Assembly: GCA_025922755.1 (NCBI GenBank)
Contig: JAICHE010000003.1
Location: 1-19,221 of the forward strand
DNA: 19,221 bases
DNA from: Nitrososphaeraceae archaeon
GTDB lineage: Archaea; Thermoproteota; Nitrososphaeria; Nitrososphaerales; Nitrosopumilaceae
Direction: 5' to 3'
This document shows, piece after piece, positions 1 to 6,728 of the stretch; position 1 is the first letter of the stretch; every line of letters starts with the position of its first letter. The notes under the pieces are model-generated. The model had not been told where the DNA came from and ran no database searches. It saw nothing but the letters and a program-made list of their open reading frames with translations. The translations under genes and the position numbers were made by a program.

Positions 1-82
1 AATTGTTAAATTTGTAAATTATTATATTTTAGTTTAATTTGATATTATCATAGAAAATGAAAATTATGTTATGGTGTAGGGA

Positions 83-751
83 ATGAAGGTAAAATCAAAC
101 ACAAAATTATCAATATTTGATACCTTCAAGACAAAGGAAAATAGTCTAACAGGAGAGGCAAACAGAGAAAGATCTATCATACGAATTTTATCTAGTAAGG
201 CAAATCCCGCCGAAAGGACTAGGACCGGTATTTCTCAGAAAATTGCCAAGGGTCAGGGAATAGTTTGGAAAAATATCTATTCAGGAATTTTCAGGGACCT
301 TGATGAGATTTTGCTTCCTATGGGTATAGCTGAGGAACATGGAAGATTGCCCCTAAAAAGAGGGCCAAAGGCACTTCAGGAAAAAGGTATTCCCTTTTAC
401 CATTTGACAAGAAAAGGGATCTTAATTGCACTATCAATCAAAGAGGTAGAAAATAAAGAAGGCTTACTTGCAGAGTTTTTCTCAAAGGCAGATTCCAAGG
501 AAAAGGAATTTGAGAAGATCATTACAAGTTTGTCTAGATCTAGTCCTAATTTTACATATTCAATTTTTCAAAAATATGTGAAGGCGTTTTGTGACGCCAA
601 AATTAAAGATCTCCTTCCTTTTGATCTCTCAAAATTGCAAAGTATTTCTGATGAATCACTTGGTATCCAAAAGGAGATTTTAGAGGCATTTTTGAAACTA
701 TCAAAACAAGAAAAAGAAGAGGCAATTAGGTTCCTAAATGAAATTACTTGA
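83..751 (+). CDS. Unknown protein, possible winged-helix domain
   Basis: A 222-residue protein that I do not recognise as a named family. The N-terminal half is basic, and around residues 30-120 it has a pattern that could be a winged helix: helices, a basic segment near residues 84-96 (RLPLKRGPKALQEKG) and then FYHLTRKGI, which resembles the recognition-helix/wing end of many archaeal winged-helix proteins. The C-terminal 100 residues are helical and charged, with no membrane segment, signal peptide or cysteine cluster. It starts with ATG; upstream DNA is very AT-rich, and a TATA-like stretch (GATATTATC) lies around bases 41-50. The next gene, atpC, follows after 65 bases and probably has its own promoter. 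A DNA-binding role is only a guess from these short motifs. Coding is well supported by the long open frame; function is open. Confidence 0.75.
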   Translation: MKVKSNTKLSIFDTFKTKENSLTGEANRERSIIRILSSKANPAERTRTGISQKIAKGQGIVWKNIYSGIFRDLDEILLPMGIAEEHGRLPLKRGPKALQEKGIPFYHLTRKGILIALSIKEVENKEGLLAEFFSKADSKEKEFEKIITSLSRSSPNFTYSIFQKYVKAFCDAKIKDLLPFDLSKLQSISDESLGIQKEILEAFLKLSKQEKEEAIRFLNEIT

Positions 752-816
752 AAATAAGGTAATTTAGGAATAAATCGCCAAACATTAAAATCAGTTACAT
801 AATCAGTTCCATTGAA

Positions 817-1854
817 ATGGGCTCAAAGAATGTCTATGCCTCTGTAAAGTCATACAGCAAAAGAGGTCAACTACTAAAGAAAGCCGATTTTCAAACATTA
901 GCAGAATCTAGAGATTTAGAGGAGCTAATGACGAGGATAAAAAATACAATTTATGCAGAATCTGTATCAGATATCCAAAAACCTTATACTTCACAAAAAA
1001 TTGAAAACGCCTTGAGAGGTCATTTAGCTGATGTTCATTATTCAATTGCTAAATTATCTGGGGATAGAAGTATTTTCAATGCATATTTCTTGAAGTTTAT
1101 CATTTCGAATTTAAAATCAATTCTAAAGGGTAAAGTTTTAGGAAAATCTCAAGAAGATATGGAGGCTCATATTAATCTGCATGCCGAGGAGTTAATCAAA
1201 CAAAGAGATATTGTAATCAAGGCATTAGTTGCAAAAGATCTAGAAGAAACCGTAGCAAGTTTAAACTCAAGTCAGTTTGGAGAGGAAATTACAAAAGCTG
1301 TTACTCTTTATAATGAGAAAAAGAATATCCAGATTTTTGATATTTATTTTGATAAAATTTTGTATCAGGAATTAGGTCGTGCCATAAAGAATAGCAGAGC
1401 AAGTGAAGTTATCAAATTAATTGGAATGGAAATTGATTTTTACAACTTGTTAAGTGCCATCAGAGGGAAGTTCTGGGGTCTAGAAGAAGAACAAATTCAA
1501 GATTTGATTGCATCAACTACTCCCACAGCATCTAGAGATTTGATAAGTAGAATGATAGGTGCTGCATCAATTAAAGATGCCTTCAATGAACTGACAAGTA
1601 CCAGATACAAGAACCTTATTCCAGAATCTGAAAATGAATTAGATGCAATAGCTGAATTTGAAAGAAAATTCGAACTGGAAATGTATCAATCCTCATTGAG
1701 ATCTTTTACAAAGATGTTCAGTTTTGCTACCATTATTGGCATAACTAAATTGACTGCATATGAGGTAAGAAATTTGGCAGCCATTGCATATGCTGTTGAA
1801 CAGAAGATACCAACAGAGACTACAATGTCAAAATTAATTCTAGAAGAAGATTAG
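817..1854 (+). CDS. atpC: A-type ATP synthase subunit C
   Basis: This 345-residue protein belongs to the V/A-type ATPase subunit C (AC39/subunit d) family. It forms the funnel-shaped socket that connects the central stalk (subunits D/F) to the membrane c-ring of the archaeal rotary ATP synthase. It shows the typical start (N-terminal YASVKSYSKRGQLL, then an 'LAESRDLEELM' segment near residues 28-38), is mostly helical and has repeated pseudo-threefold segments such as NAYFLKFIISNLKSIL (about 88-103) and EIDFYNLLSAIRGKFWGL (about 205-222), which match the family pattern of three helical bundles. Length is normal (about 330-390 residues). The ATG is preceded at about 29 bases by ATTAAAATC, a plausible TATA box, so the message may be leaderless. 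No other ATP synthase subunit is recognisable in the window, so this subunit is apart from at least most of its partners. Confidence 0.9.
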   Translation: MGSKNVYASVKSYSKRGQLLKKADFQTLAESRDLEELMTRIKNTIYAESVSDIQKPYTSQKIENALRGHLADVHYSIAKLSGDRSIFNAYFLKFIISNLKSILKGKVLGKSQEDMEAHINLHAEELIKQRDIVIKALVAKDLEETVASLNSSQFGEEITKAVTLYNEKKNIQIFDIYFDKILYQELGRAIKNSRASEVIKLIGMEIDFYNLLSAIRGKFWGLEEEQIQDLIASTTPTASRDLISRMIGAASIKDAFNELTSTRYKNLIPESENELDAIAEFERKFELEMYQSSLRSFTKMFSFATIIGITKLTAYEVRNLAAIAYAVEQKIPTETTMSKLILEED

Positions 1855-1861
1855 CCTCAAA

Positions 1862-2098
1862 ATGGCAAGTTTTCCCTCTAAAAAAAATAAAGTACCTCCA
1901 GAAGTTATAATCAATACAATATGGATAAGCACTTTTCTAGCTATGATTTTCACTATTCCGGCTCTCGGAATATTTCTTGGAATTTATTATAGTACAGGTA
2001 ATTTGGTGTTGGGGGCAGTTTTAGGATTTAGTGCTCATTTTGTGGCTTTTGCCTTCTCTGGAAAAATTTCTAGGTTTCTCACAAAAATTATGAGTTAA
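1862..2098 (+). CDS. Small two-helix membrane protein, unknown
   Basis: A 78-residue protein with a short basic N-terminus (PSKKNK) and two predicted membrane helices at about residues 15-43 and 46-68, separated by a short polar turn (YYSTGN), ending in a basic tail (KISRFLTKIMS). This suggests both ends are in the cytoplasm. I do not recognise the family. It begins 7 bases after the stop of the ATP synthase subunit C gene, so it is very likely on the same transcript. That suggests, but does not show, a link with the ATP synthase membrane sector. No acidic residue sits in the middle of the helices as it would in a proton-carrying c subunit, so it is not itself the proteolipid. Coding is supported by position, reading frame and a sensible membrane topology. 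Confidence 0.75.
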   Translation: MASFPSKKNKVPPEVIINTIWISTFLAMIFTIPALGIFLGIYYSTGNLVLGAVLGFSAHFVAFAFSGKISRFLTKIMS

Positions 2099-2109
2099 CC
2101 TATAAGGAT
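2099..2109 (+). promoter_or_regulatory. TATA box of the Cas4-like gene
   Basis: CCTATAAGGAT begins one base after the stop codon of the preceding membrane protein. Its centre is about 27 bases before the ATG at 2131, the normal archaeal TATA-to-start distance, so a leaderless transcript is expected. This suggests the Cas4-like gene has its own promoter. Confidence 0.55.
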
Positions 2110-2130
2110 CTATTTTCTAAGTGATTTATC

Positions 2131-2778
2131 ATGATGGGAGATAGAGATTTTCGAAGTGTAATCAAAAACGCCATCGATTCAATAGGTAAAGAGTTAGAAA
2201 TTGATATTGATTCTGCTGATTATAAGACCATTCACCTGCAAGAAGTAGTTCAATGTTTAAGAAGATCCTATTATGATAGAACAGATTCAAAAGAAGTTGA
2301 AAGAAGAGGATTTAATGATCTAACAAGTGGCCTACTACGAAAATTAGAGTATGGTAGTGAACCTAAAATTTTCGAGATTGATGATATTAAATTGAAGGGA
2401 CAGTCAGATATGATTCTTGATGACATAATTATTTTATTTAGATCCAGTAAAGAAATTCCAGAATCGCCTCAGGCAAATGATCTTCTTTATCTTAATGCTT
2501 GTCTCTGGATTTATGATAAACCAGATGGAATGATTATCTATATTACACGAGATAGGGAAGAGTTTACCTTTTCTCTTACTCGTGACAAAAAGATGTTTGA
2601 AGAAGTGATTAGACGTGTTAGGGTTTTGAATGATCTTTTAAAAGAACAAAAAACTCCAATTTTGGAGCCATCACTGAGTTGTTTGGATTGTCAATATTAC
2701 CAAAGATGCTTTATCAGTAAAAAGAGCTCAAAACAACTTTCCTTAGCTGAGATGCTAGGGCTATCAAAGGAAAACTAA
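2131..2778 (+). CDS. Cas4/RecB-like Fe-S protein, nuclease site incomplete
   Basis: A 215-residue protein resembling the Cas4/Dna2-type PD-(D/E)XK family with an iron-sulfur cluster. Four cysteines sit where the family has its cluster ligands: C42 (VVQCLRRSYYDR) near the N-terminus and C184, C187 and C193 (CLDCQYYQRC) near the C-terminus. The nuclease core shows GQSD with D93 as the expected metal-binding Asp. The next strand, IILFRSSK, has lysine K107, but the Glu of the ExK motif is serine (S105). The following helix (ANDLLYLNACLWIY) also lacks a clear QxxxY motif. So the fold and cluster seem kept while catalysis may be lost or altered. No cas1, cas2 or CRISPR repeats are in the window, so this is probably a stand-alone DNA repair-like or structural protein, not part of adaptation. 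ATG start with a TATA box about 27 bases upstream. Confidence 0.7.
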   Translation: MMGDRDFRSVIKNAIDSIGKELEIDIDSADYKTIHLQEVVQCLRRSYYDRTDSKEVERRGFNDLTSGLLRKLEYGSEPKIFEIDDIKLKGQSDMILDDIIILFRSSKEIPESPQANDLLYLNACLWIYDKPDGMIIYITRDREEFTFSLTRDKKMFEEVIRRVRVLNDLLKEQKTPILEPSLSCLDCQYYQRCFISKKSSKQLSLAEMLGLSKEN

Positions 2779-2793
2779 ATTAAAAAGATTGTA

Positions 2794-2809
2794 AAGGATT
2801 GGTTTCCTT
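2794..2809. terminator. Weak hairpin between convergent genes
   Basis: AAGGA-TTGGTT-TCCTT forms a 5-bp stem with a 6-base loop in the 34-base gap between two convergent stop codons (2778 on +, 2813 on -). It could help end transcription on either strand. The stem is short and only a brief T-run is nearby, so this is a weak call. Confidence 0.2.
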
Positions 2810-2812
2810 CGT

Positions 2813-2923
2813 TTAATCCAGTGGTTCAGGATGTCCTTTACCACGTAATGCAAAGCATACAACTGCCAAGGCTATTGCTACGCCTGCTGCTGCACCATAT
2901 GCCGCCATACCTGCTTCTGCCAT
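2813..2923 (-). CDS. 36-residue single-helix membrane peptide
   Basis: A short reading frame of 36 residues encoding MAEAGMAAYGAAAGVAIALA followed by VVCFALRGKGHPEPLD. It has one Ala/Gly-rich membrane helix (about residues 6-26), a basic anchor (RGKG) and a short polar tail, with Glu at position 3. I do not know a named family. Three things support it as a real gene. Upstream on the same strand is a very good TATA box, TTATAAAAGC, centred about 28 bases before the ATG, ideal for a leaderless transcript. The codons are clearly richer in G+C than the surrounding DNA. The gap around it is otherwise empty, with a likely terminator of the preceding gene just before the promoter. The small-residue helix suggests packing against other membrane helices, for example as an accessory subunit of a membrane complex. 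That role is inference. Confidence 0.65.
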   Translation of the reverse strand: MAEAGMAAYGAAAGVAIALAVVCFALRGKGHPEPLD

Positions 2924-2945
2924 TTGTTAAAAAACAACTGTACGG

Positions 2946-2955
2946 GCTTTTATAA
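2946..2955 (-). promoter_or_regulatory. Strong TATA box for the 36-residue gene
   Basis: On the minus strand this reads TTATAAAAGC, close to the archaeal TATA consensus, with its centre about 28 bases before the ATG at 2923. The predicted transcript start falls within a few bases of the ATG, so the mRNA would be leaderless. It is one of the best-looking promoters in the window. Confidence 0.65.
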
Positions 2956-2971
2956 CTTTGTCAATCAATTT

Positions 2972-3012
2972 CCCCTAAAAACAAATTATCATAATTTTCA
3001 AATTTTATGATA
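2972..3012 (-). terminator. Hairpin plus T-run after the LEA14-like gene
   Basis: TATCATAA (2987-2994) and TTATGATA (3005-3012) are a perfect 8-base inverted repeat with a 10-base loop. Read on the minus strand it begins 12 bases after the stop codon at 3024 and is followed by GTTTTT. This fits a transcription stop for the LEA14-like gene and would insulate it from the small peptide gene downstream. The stem is all A/U except one G-C pair, so the T-run may do most of the work. Confidence 0.4.
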
Positions 3013-3023
3013 CTTAATCTAGA

Positions 3024-3578
3024 TTATTTGCTTGATTCAAAATGAATTTCGTTTTCTTGACCACTAGTCATTGAACTGAGGTTAAAGAAAACATCACCCT
3101 CTACTCTCCAGCTAGGATTACTGCTTTCAAGAATGGACATCAATTCAGGAGAATTTCCAGGATACTCTAGAGTGATTTTGTCTTTTAGAATAATTGAGTT
3201 ATTACTTAGTAATGTGTAATAGTTTGATCCATCAACCATTCCTTCTGGCCTTTTGCCAATTTCTCCAGATGATATTTTGTATTCCTCAGATCCACTTGAA
3301 CCATAAAGGGAATATTTTAACTGTTGAGCAATAACTGATCGAGAATTAGGATTATCAAGCTTGAATTGTATTTCTATAATAGCTGCCCTATCTGTGACTT
3401 GTAAAATTTCAACATTTTCTAAATTAATGGTTATTGGTTCTACTTGGCTTTGAATTTCTTGAGTCGAACCTTCCTCAAAAGTATCACTAGTTGATGTTGA
3501 CATGAAAATTGCACCTAAGATTCCTATCAGAACCGCAATTGCTGCGATGACAAATATCTTAGGATTCAACAATATCAC
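3024..3578 (-). CDS. Membrane-anchored LEA14-like exported protein
   Basis: A protein of 184 residues or slightly fewer, with one N-terminal membrane helix (about residues 8-26, IFVIAAIAVLIGILGAIF) that could be a signal anchor or signal peptide, then a Ser/Thr/Glu-rich linker and a beta-rich domain outside the cell. The domain from about residue 48 (ITINLENVEILQVTDRAAII, then FKLDNPNSRSVIAQQLKYSLY) resembles the LEA-2/WHy fold found in many archaeal surface proteins: alternating strands with an 'NPN' turn. Its role is unknown; such domains are often linked to stress or surface structure. The start is not certain: GTG at 3578 has AAGGGTAA just before it, but TTG codons at 3572 or 3569 fit better with the TATA-like CATTTAAG at about 3594-3601. 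It is divergent from the 118-residue gene. Confidence 0.7.
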   Translation of the reverse strand: MILLNPKIFVIAAIAVLIGILGAIFMSTSTSDTFEEGSTQEIQSQVEPITINLENVEILQVTDRAAIIEIQFKLDNPNSRSVIAQQLKYSLYGSSGSEEYKISSGEIGKRPEGMVDGSNYYTLLSNNSIILKDKITLEYPGNSPELMSILESSNPSWRVEGDVFFNLSSMTSGQENEIHFESSK

Positions 3579-3639
3579 TTACCCTTATGATATCTTAAAT
3601 GTTGAGATAGTTATTATACCATTATAAAGAAAATTTTGT

Positions 3640-3996
3640 GTGCAATATTTTCAGGCAGTGCAGCAAGGAAAAATAAGAGCTAGTAAATCTCAAATGAAAT
3701 TATTTGATGTTGCAGGATTTGGAATGCTTACTCTGACTACTAAAAAAATTGATGGAAAATTCTATCCCGTTGGAGAAGAGGATTTTACTGCCGTGATTCA
3801 ATCCGAAGAGGGATATGTTGCAGTTATTGTAGACAAAGATGGGTACACAAAGGCTCAGTCAAAGAAGGTTGAAAAAGAAGAAGCTCTTGATATTTTCAAG
3901 AAATTAAGAGATTCAGGTGTGCCTGAATACCCAGAATCTAGCATAAAAATTTGGACTGAAGACAGACCAACTATTCAAAATGAACCGGTAGAGTAA
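3640..3996 (+). CDS. Unknown 118-residue soluble protein
   Basis: A small soluble protein with no membrane segment, signal or cysteines. The middle looks like a beta sheet (FGMLTLTTKKIDGKFYPVGE, then AVIQSEEGYVAVIVDKDGY), followed by a charged helix (KKVEKEEALDIFKKLRDSG) and an acidic tail. I do not recognise the family. The start used here is GTG, with TTATTATACC about 25 bases upstream as a TATA candidate. A second candidate, ATTATAAAGA at 3621-3630, would instead place transcription start near 3653 and favour the in-frame GTG at 3658. The gene ends 3 bases from the stop of pyrH, which is on the opposite strand. The open frame and position support it as real. Confidence 0.65.
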   Translation: MQYFQAVQQGKIRASKSQMKLFDVAGFGMLTLTTKKIDGKFYPVGEEDFTAVIQSEEGYVAVIVDKDGYTKAQSKKVEKEEALDIFKKLRDSGVPEYPESSIKIWTEDRPTIQNEPVE

Positions 3997-3999
3997 AAA

Positions 4000-4677
4000 T
4001 TAAGATAAAACGATTTTTGTTCCAACATCGGCACCCTTGATAGCCTTTTCAATAATTTTAGGGTCTGCCTTTAAAATTCTAGTTTTAATTTTGGATCTTT
4101 CAATAATTTTCAAGGCAACAATATCCATGAGATCATAACCGCCTGCAACAGAATCCTCATGCACTAACATATTCTTTAGATTTTTTAATTCAATTTGCTT
4201 GAATTTTTTTGCCTTTTTGTTTTTGTTAGGGTCCATATCATAAACTCCATCAACATCAGTAGCGTTCAGAAATTGTTCTGCCTTAATTTTTTCAGCAATT
4301 AGTGCTGCTGTTCCATTGGTACTTTGTCCAGGATGCAATCCTCCTGTTACAACGATTAGACCATCATCCACTGCGTGTCTGACCTCTTGTAAGGTAGTGG
4401 GAGGATGAGAATATGCTTTGTTTTTTAATGCATAAATCAATAGCTTTGCGTTTAATCTGGAGATTTCAATTCCTAATTCATCTAATGTAGATTCATCAGC
4501 ACCTGAAGACCTTGCATGGGAAATATAGTGTCTTGCGATATTTCCACCACCCGCAATTACTACGGGTTGGCAGATTTTGCTAATTTTTACCAGAAATGAA
4601 GCATAGTCTTTTAGCAATTTGACATTATCCATGCCAAATACCCGTCCTGAAAGTTTGATTACAATCCTTTTTTTCAT
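4000..4677 (-). CDS. pyrH: UMP kinase (archaeal type)
   Basis: A 225-residue amino-acid-kinase-fold enzyme that phosphorylates UMP to UDP with ATP, in pyrimidine nucleotide synthesis. It has the N-terminal IVIKLSGRVFG strand and loop (residues 5-15), GGGNIAR (43-49) for phosphate binding, VTGGLHPGQSTNGTAA (about 110-125) for UMP binding and NATDVDGVYDMDP (138-150), the ATP-site signature of archaeal UMP kinases. Length is typical. Its ATG shares one base with the stop of the HD-domain gene (TAATG), so the two are translationally coupled in an operon tmk - HD - pyrH. Together these genes supply and adjust nucleotide pools. The minus-strand DNA right after the stop has a TTTTT run, a possible terminator lying at the very end of the opposite gene. 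Confidence 0.93.
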   Translation of the reverse strand: MKKRIVIKLSGRVFGMDNVKLLKDYASFLVKISKICQPVVIAGGGNIARHYISHARSSGADESTLDELGIEISRLNAKLLIYALKNKAYSHPPTTLQEVRHAVDDGLIVVTGGLHPGQSTNGTAALIAEKIKAEQFLNATDVDGVYDMDPNKNKKAKKFKQIELKNLKNMLVHEDSVAGGYDLMDIVALKIIERSKIKTRILKADPKIIEKAIKGADVGTKIVLS

Positions 4678-5912
4678 TATCTTAGGTCACCCAAGATTGA
4701 TTTTGCGGCAATTTCAACTTTTTTTCTAGTTTTTTGAGGAGTATATACTCTCAAAATATTCATGAATCCAGATATTGCAGAGACTACAGGAATTTTTGAA
4801 ATGGGCATCTCTTGTGCTTGTGATTTGCCATTTTCTTGTGTAATTAGAATAATTTGTTTAGATTCCTTTTTGGATGGAGCAAGAGGAATTGATGGAGTAA
4901 CAGAACTATCTACAAAGATCTCATTTTCATCCACTTTGGATTTTTTAGAAAGAGATGACCTAATTTCGTTTGTTTTAGTTTTTTCTAAAAGAGTTTTGCT
5001 AGTTAAAATTCTCTCATACACACATTTTAACAATTTTCGGTTTTGATAATCTTCTGCGAATTTCTTTGCTCTTTTGAGTTTGGAAGATTTGGAGGCAAGT
5101 AGCATGGATAAAACGTACTCGTCAGTGAGTTTTGTGTATTCATTTAGATTAAACGAGGTGAAACCAAACTCATCATCAGAAAGTCTTAAGGCTTCTAATA
5201 GCATTACTTCTGCGGCTCTAACTGTTTTGTGAAAATAAACTGCTTTGAACATTTGGTATCTAGAGTGCATCATAGATTCAAAAGAATAAAGGGCTGATTT
5301 TTCTAAAGCTAATTTTTTCTTGTGAACGTCTAGGGATTGAGTTAATCTTTTATGGTCAATTTTTGCATGCTCAGCACCTGTAAAATATCCATCGCGTAAA
5401 AGATAATCCATCATATCTGCACTAAGGGCACCAGACACAATTTCATTTAGATATTGAAGCTTTGAATCGCCAAATGCAATTTTGGTTATTGTTTTTTTAT
5501 CATAACCATTTTGAGATAGAGTATCACCAATAGAAGATTTTAAAATTATATTTTTGCCAAAATCTTCGTGTGAAATTTTTTTCTTTTGTATTATTTCCTC
5601 AAAAAGATGAGAAAAGGGACCGTGCCCAATATCGTGTAAAAGACCTGCAAGTCGTAGTTTTTCAATATCATCTTGTTTTAAAATTCCCTTTTCTCTTAAG
5701 GCCTCGCCTGCTTGACTTGCAATATGCATAACTCCTAGTGAATGTTCAAATCGTGTATGCTGAGCTGCAGGATAAGTCAGATGGGCTCCAGAAAGTTGTC
5801 TGATTCTTCTTAATCTTTGAAAAATTGGATTATCTATAATTTTTAGCTCATGATCATATACCCGAATAAAGTCATGAATTGGATCAATTATATCCAAATA
5901 ATTTTTTCTCAT
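4677..5912 (-). CDS. HD-domain phosphohydrolase, dNTPase-like
   Basis: A 411-residue HD-superfamily protein like SAMHD1/dGTPase-type enzymes, which remove triphosphate from deoxynucleotides. Family features: the N-terminal DIIDPIHDFIRV segment, IFQRLRRIRQLSG (30-42), HTRFEHSLGVMHIA (52-65) with first metal His57 or His52, LLHDIGHGPFSHLFE (91-105) with the His93-Asp94 pair and His97/His102, and SADMMDYLLRDGYFTG (165-180) with the last metal Asp. The C-terminal third is lysine-rich and variable. Substrate cannot be read from sequence, but it sits between tmk (4-base ATGA overlap at 5909-5912) and pyrH (1-base overlap). This supports a role in balancing pyrimidine or dNTP pools. Confidence is high for the family and moderate for dNTP hydrolysis. 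Confidence 0.88.
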   Translation of the reverse strand: MRKNYLDIIDPIHDFIRVYDHELKIIDNPIFQRLRRIRQLSGAHLTYPAAQHTRFEHSLGVMHIASQAGEALREKGILKQDDIEKLRLAGLLHDIGHGPFSHLFEEIIQKKKISHEDFGKNIILKSSIGDTLSQNGYDKKTITKIAFGDSKLQYLNEIVSGALSADMMDYLLRDGYFTGAEHAKIDHKRLTQSLDVHKKKLALEKSALYSFESMMHSRYQMFKAVYFHKTVRAAEVMLLEALRLSDDEFGFTSFNLNEYTKLTDEYVLSMLLASKSSKLKRAKKFAEDYQNRKLLKCVYERILTSKTLLEKTKTNEIRSSLSKKSKVDENEIFVDSSVTPSIPLAPSKKESKQIILITQENGKSQAQEMPISKIPVVSAISGFMNILRVYTPQKTRKKVEIAAKSILGDLR

Positions 5913-6490
5913 AATCCTAATTTCTTTGAAAAGATTTTCAATATTTCTTCATGTACTTCTTCTTTAGATTTTGTTGCATCAACGATTTTCCATCGCTTTT
6001 TCTTAGCCGTAGTTCGATAAATTTTTGAAATTTTTTTGAGAAATTCTTTATTTTTTTCAAATTTGTCTCTATTGGTTTTCTTTCTGTGAAATGATTCTTT
6101 TTGGGAGACATCTAGTAAAATTACAAGATCTGCTTTTGGTAGACCTGCATCTAAATTTTCTAGCCATTTTTGTTTCATGCCGTTTGCTAATCCATATACC
6201 AGGTTTGATTGGTAATATCTATTCATTATCAAGACAGAGTTTTTTGATTGAGCTTTCGTAATTTCATTTAGTTTTTCCCATCTATTAGCAGCTAAAAGAC
6301 AGTGAATTGTTTGGGGAGGGAATCTTCTTTTTCCACCCAGATATTTTGCAATTTCTTTGCCTATAGGTGTGGTATAGTCTGGAAAACTAAAGGTGGTGGT
6401 TTTGATTTTCCTTTTTTTTAATGCGCGGAATAATAGTTCAGTTTGGGTTTTTTTTCCTGCTTGGTCACCACCCTCAATAACGATAATCAT
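5909..6490 (-). CDS. tmk: Thymidylate kinase with unusual P-loop
   Basis: A 193-residue enzyme that converts dTMP to dTDP. The sequence resembles the eukaryote-like branch: ANRWEKL (68-74), DAGLPKADLVILLD (114-127) and a C-terminal VDATKS...VHEEI close to the human pattern. Two key sites are unusual. The P-loop reads EGGDQAGKKT (6-15), so the Ser/Thr after the Walker A lysine, which normally binds magnesium, is Lys14. The DR(Y/F) motif reads NRYYQS (90-95), with Asn in place of Asp. The open frame is intact through the A8 run that encodes the two lysines, so a frameshift is unlikely. First gene of a tmk - HD - pyrH operon, overlapping the next gene by 4 bases. A TATA-like TTTTTAATTAATC lies about 26 bases before the ATG. 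Confidence 0.88.
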   Translation of the reverse strand: MIIVIEGGDQAGKKTQTELLFRALKKRKIKTTTFSFPDYTTPIGKEIAKYLGGKRRFPPQTIHCLLAANRWEKLNEITKAQSKNSVLIMNRYYQSNLVYGLANGMKQKWLENLDAGLPKADLVILLDVSQKESFHRKKTNRDKFEKNKEFLKKISKIYRTTAKKKRWKIVDATKSKEEVHEEILKIFSKKLGL

Positions 6491-6728
6491 GACTTATCAA
6501 TCTCAGGAATTGATTAATTAAAAATCTATCAATATTTTCCGCTATTGAGCAAATTTGTGAAATAAAAAATTGAAATCTTTTTTATCATAAATTTCTGAGT
6601 CTATAATTCATCTGTTTGAATTTTTTGTGTTATTTTTTCAAATTCAAGTTAATTGATTCTTAATTATTTCAAATGCACTCTAGATTGCCATCAAGGTTTA
6701 TAACCAAAAATTAAGTATATACCTCAAA
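6491..6728. promoter_or_regulatory. Divergent promoter region tmk / hsp20
   Basis: A 238-base AT-rich gap between divergent genes; I see no gene in it. On the minus strand TTTTTAATTAATC (6510-6522) is a TATA candidate for tmk. On the plus strand GTTTATAACC (6696-6705) is a good TATA box about 29 bases before the hsp20 ATG. In the middle lies an 8-base inverted repeat, TTGAATTT (6616-6623) and AAATTCAA (6640-6647), with a 16-base spacer. It could be a regulator site, but AT-rich DNA gives such repeats by chance fairly often. Confidence 0.5.

Noticed and set aside
2131..2778. Cas4-like gene as a sign of a CRISPR-Cas locus
   Set aside because: No cas1, cas2, effector genes or repeat-spacer pattern is visible anywhere in the window, and the nuclease motif is incomplete.
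4762..5046. Plus-strand frame of 94 codons
   Set aside because: It is antisense to the variable C-terminal part of the HD-domain protein and has no promoter or domain of its own.
6435..6460. Frameshift at the A8 run in tmk
   Set aside because: The frame is intact on both sides and the flanking residues match the thymidylate kinase family, so the unusual GKK is more likely real.
6491..6728. A hidden small gene or RNA in the longest gap
   Set aside because: Both strands are full of stops and no tRNA-like or G+C-rich structured segment is visible.
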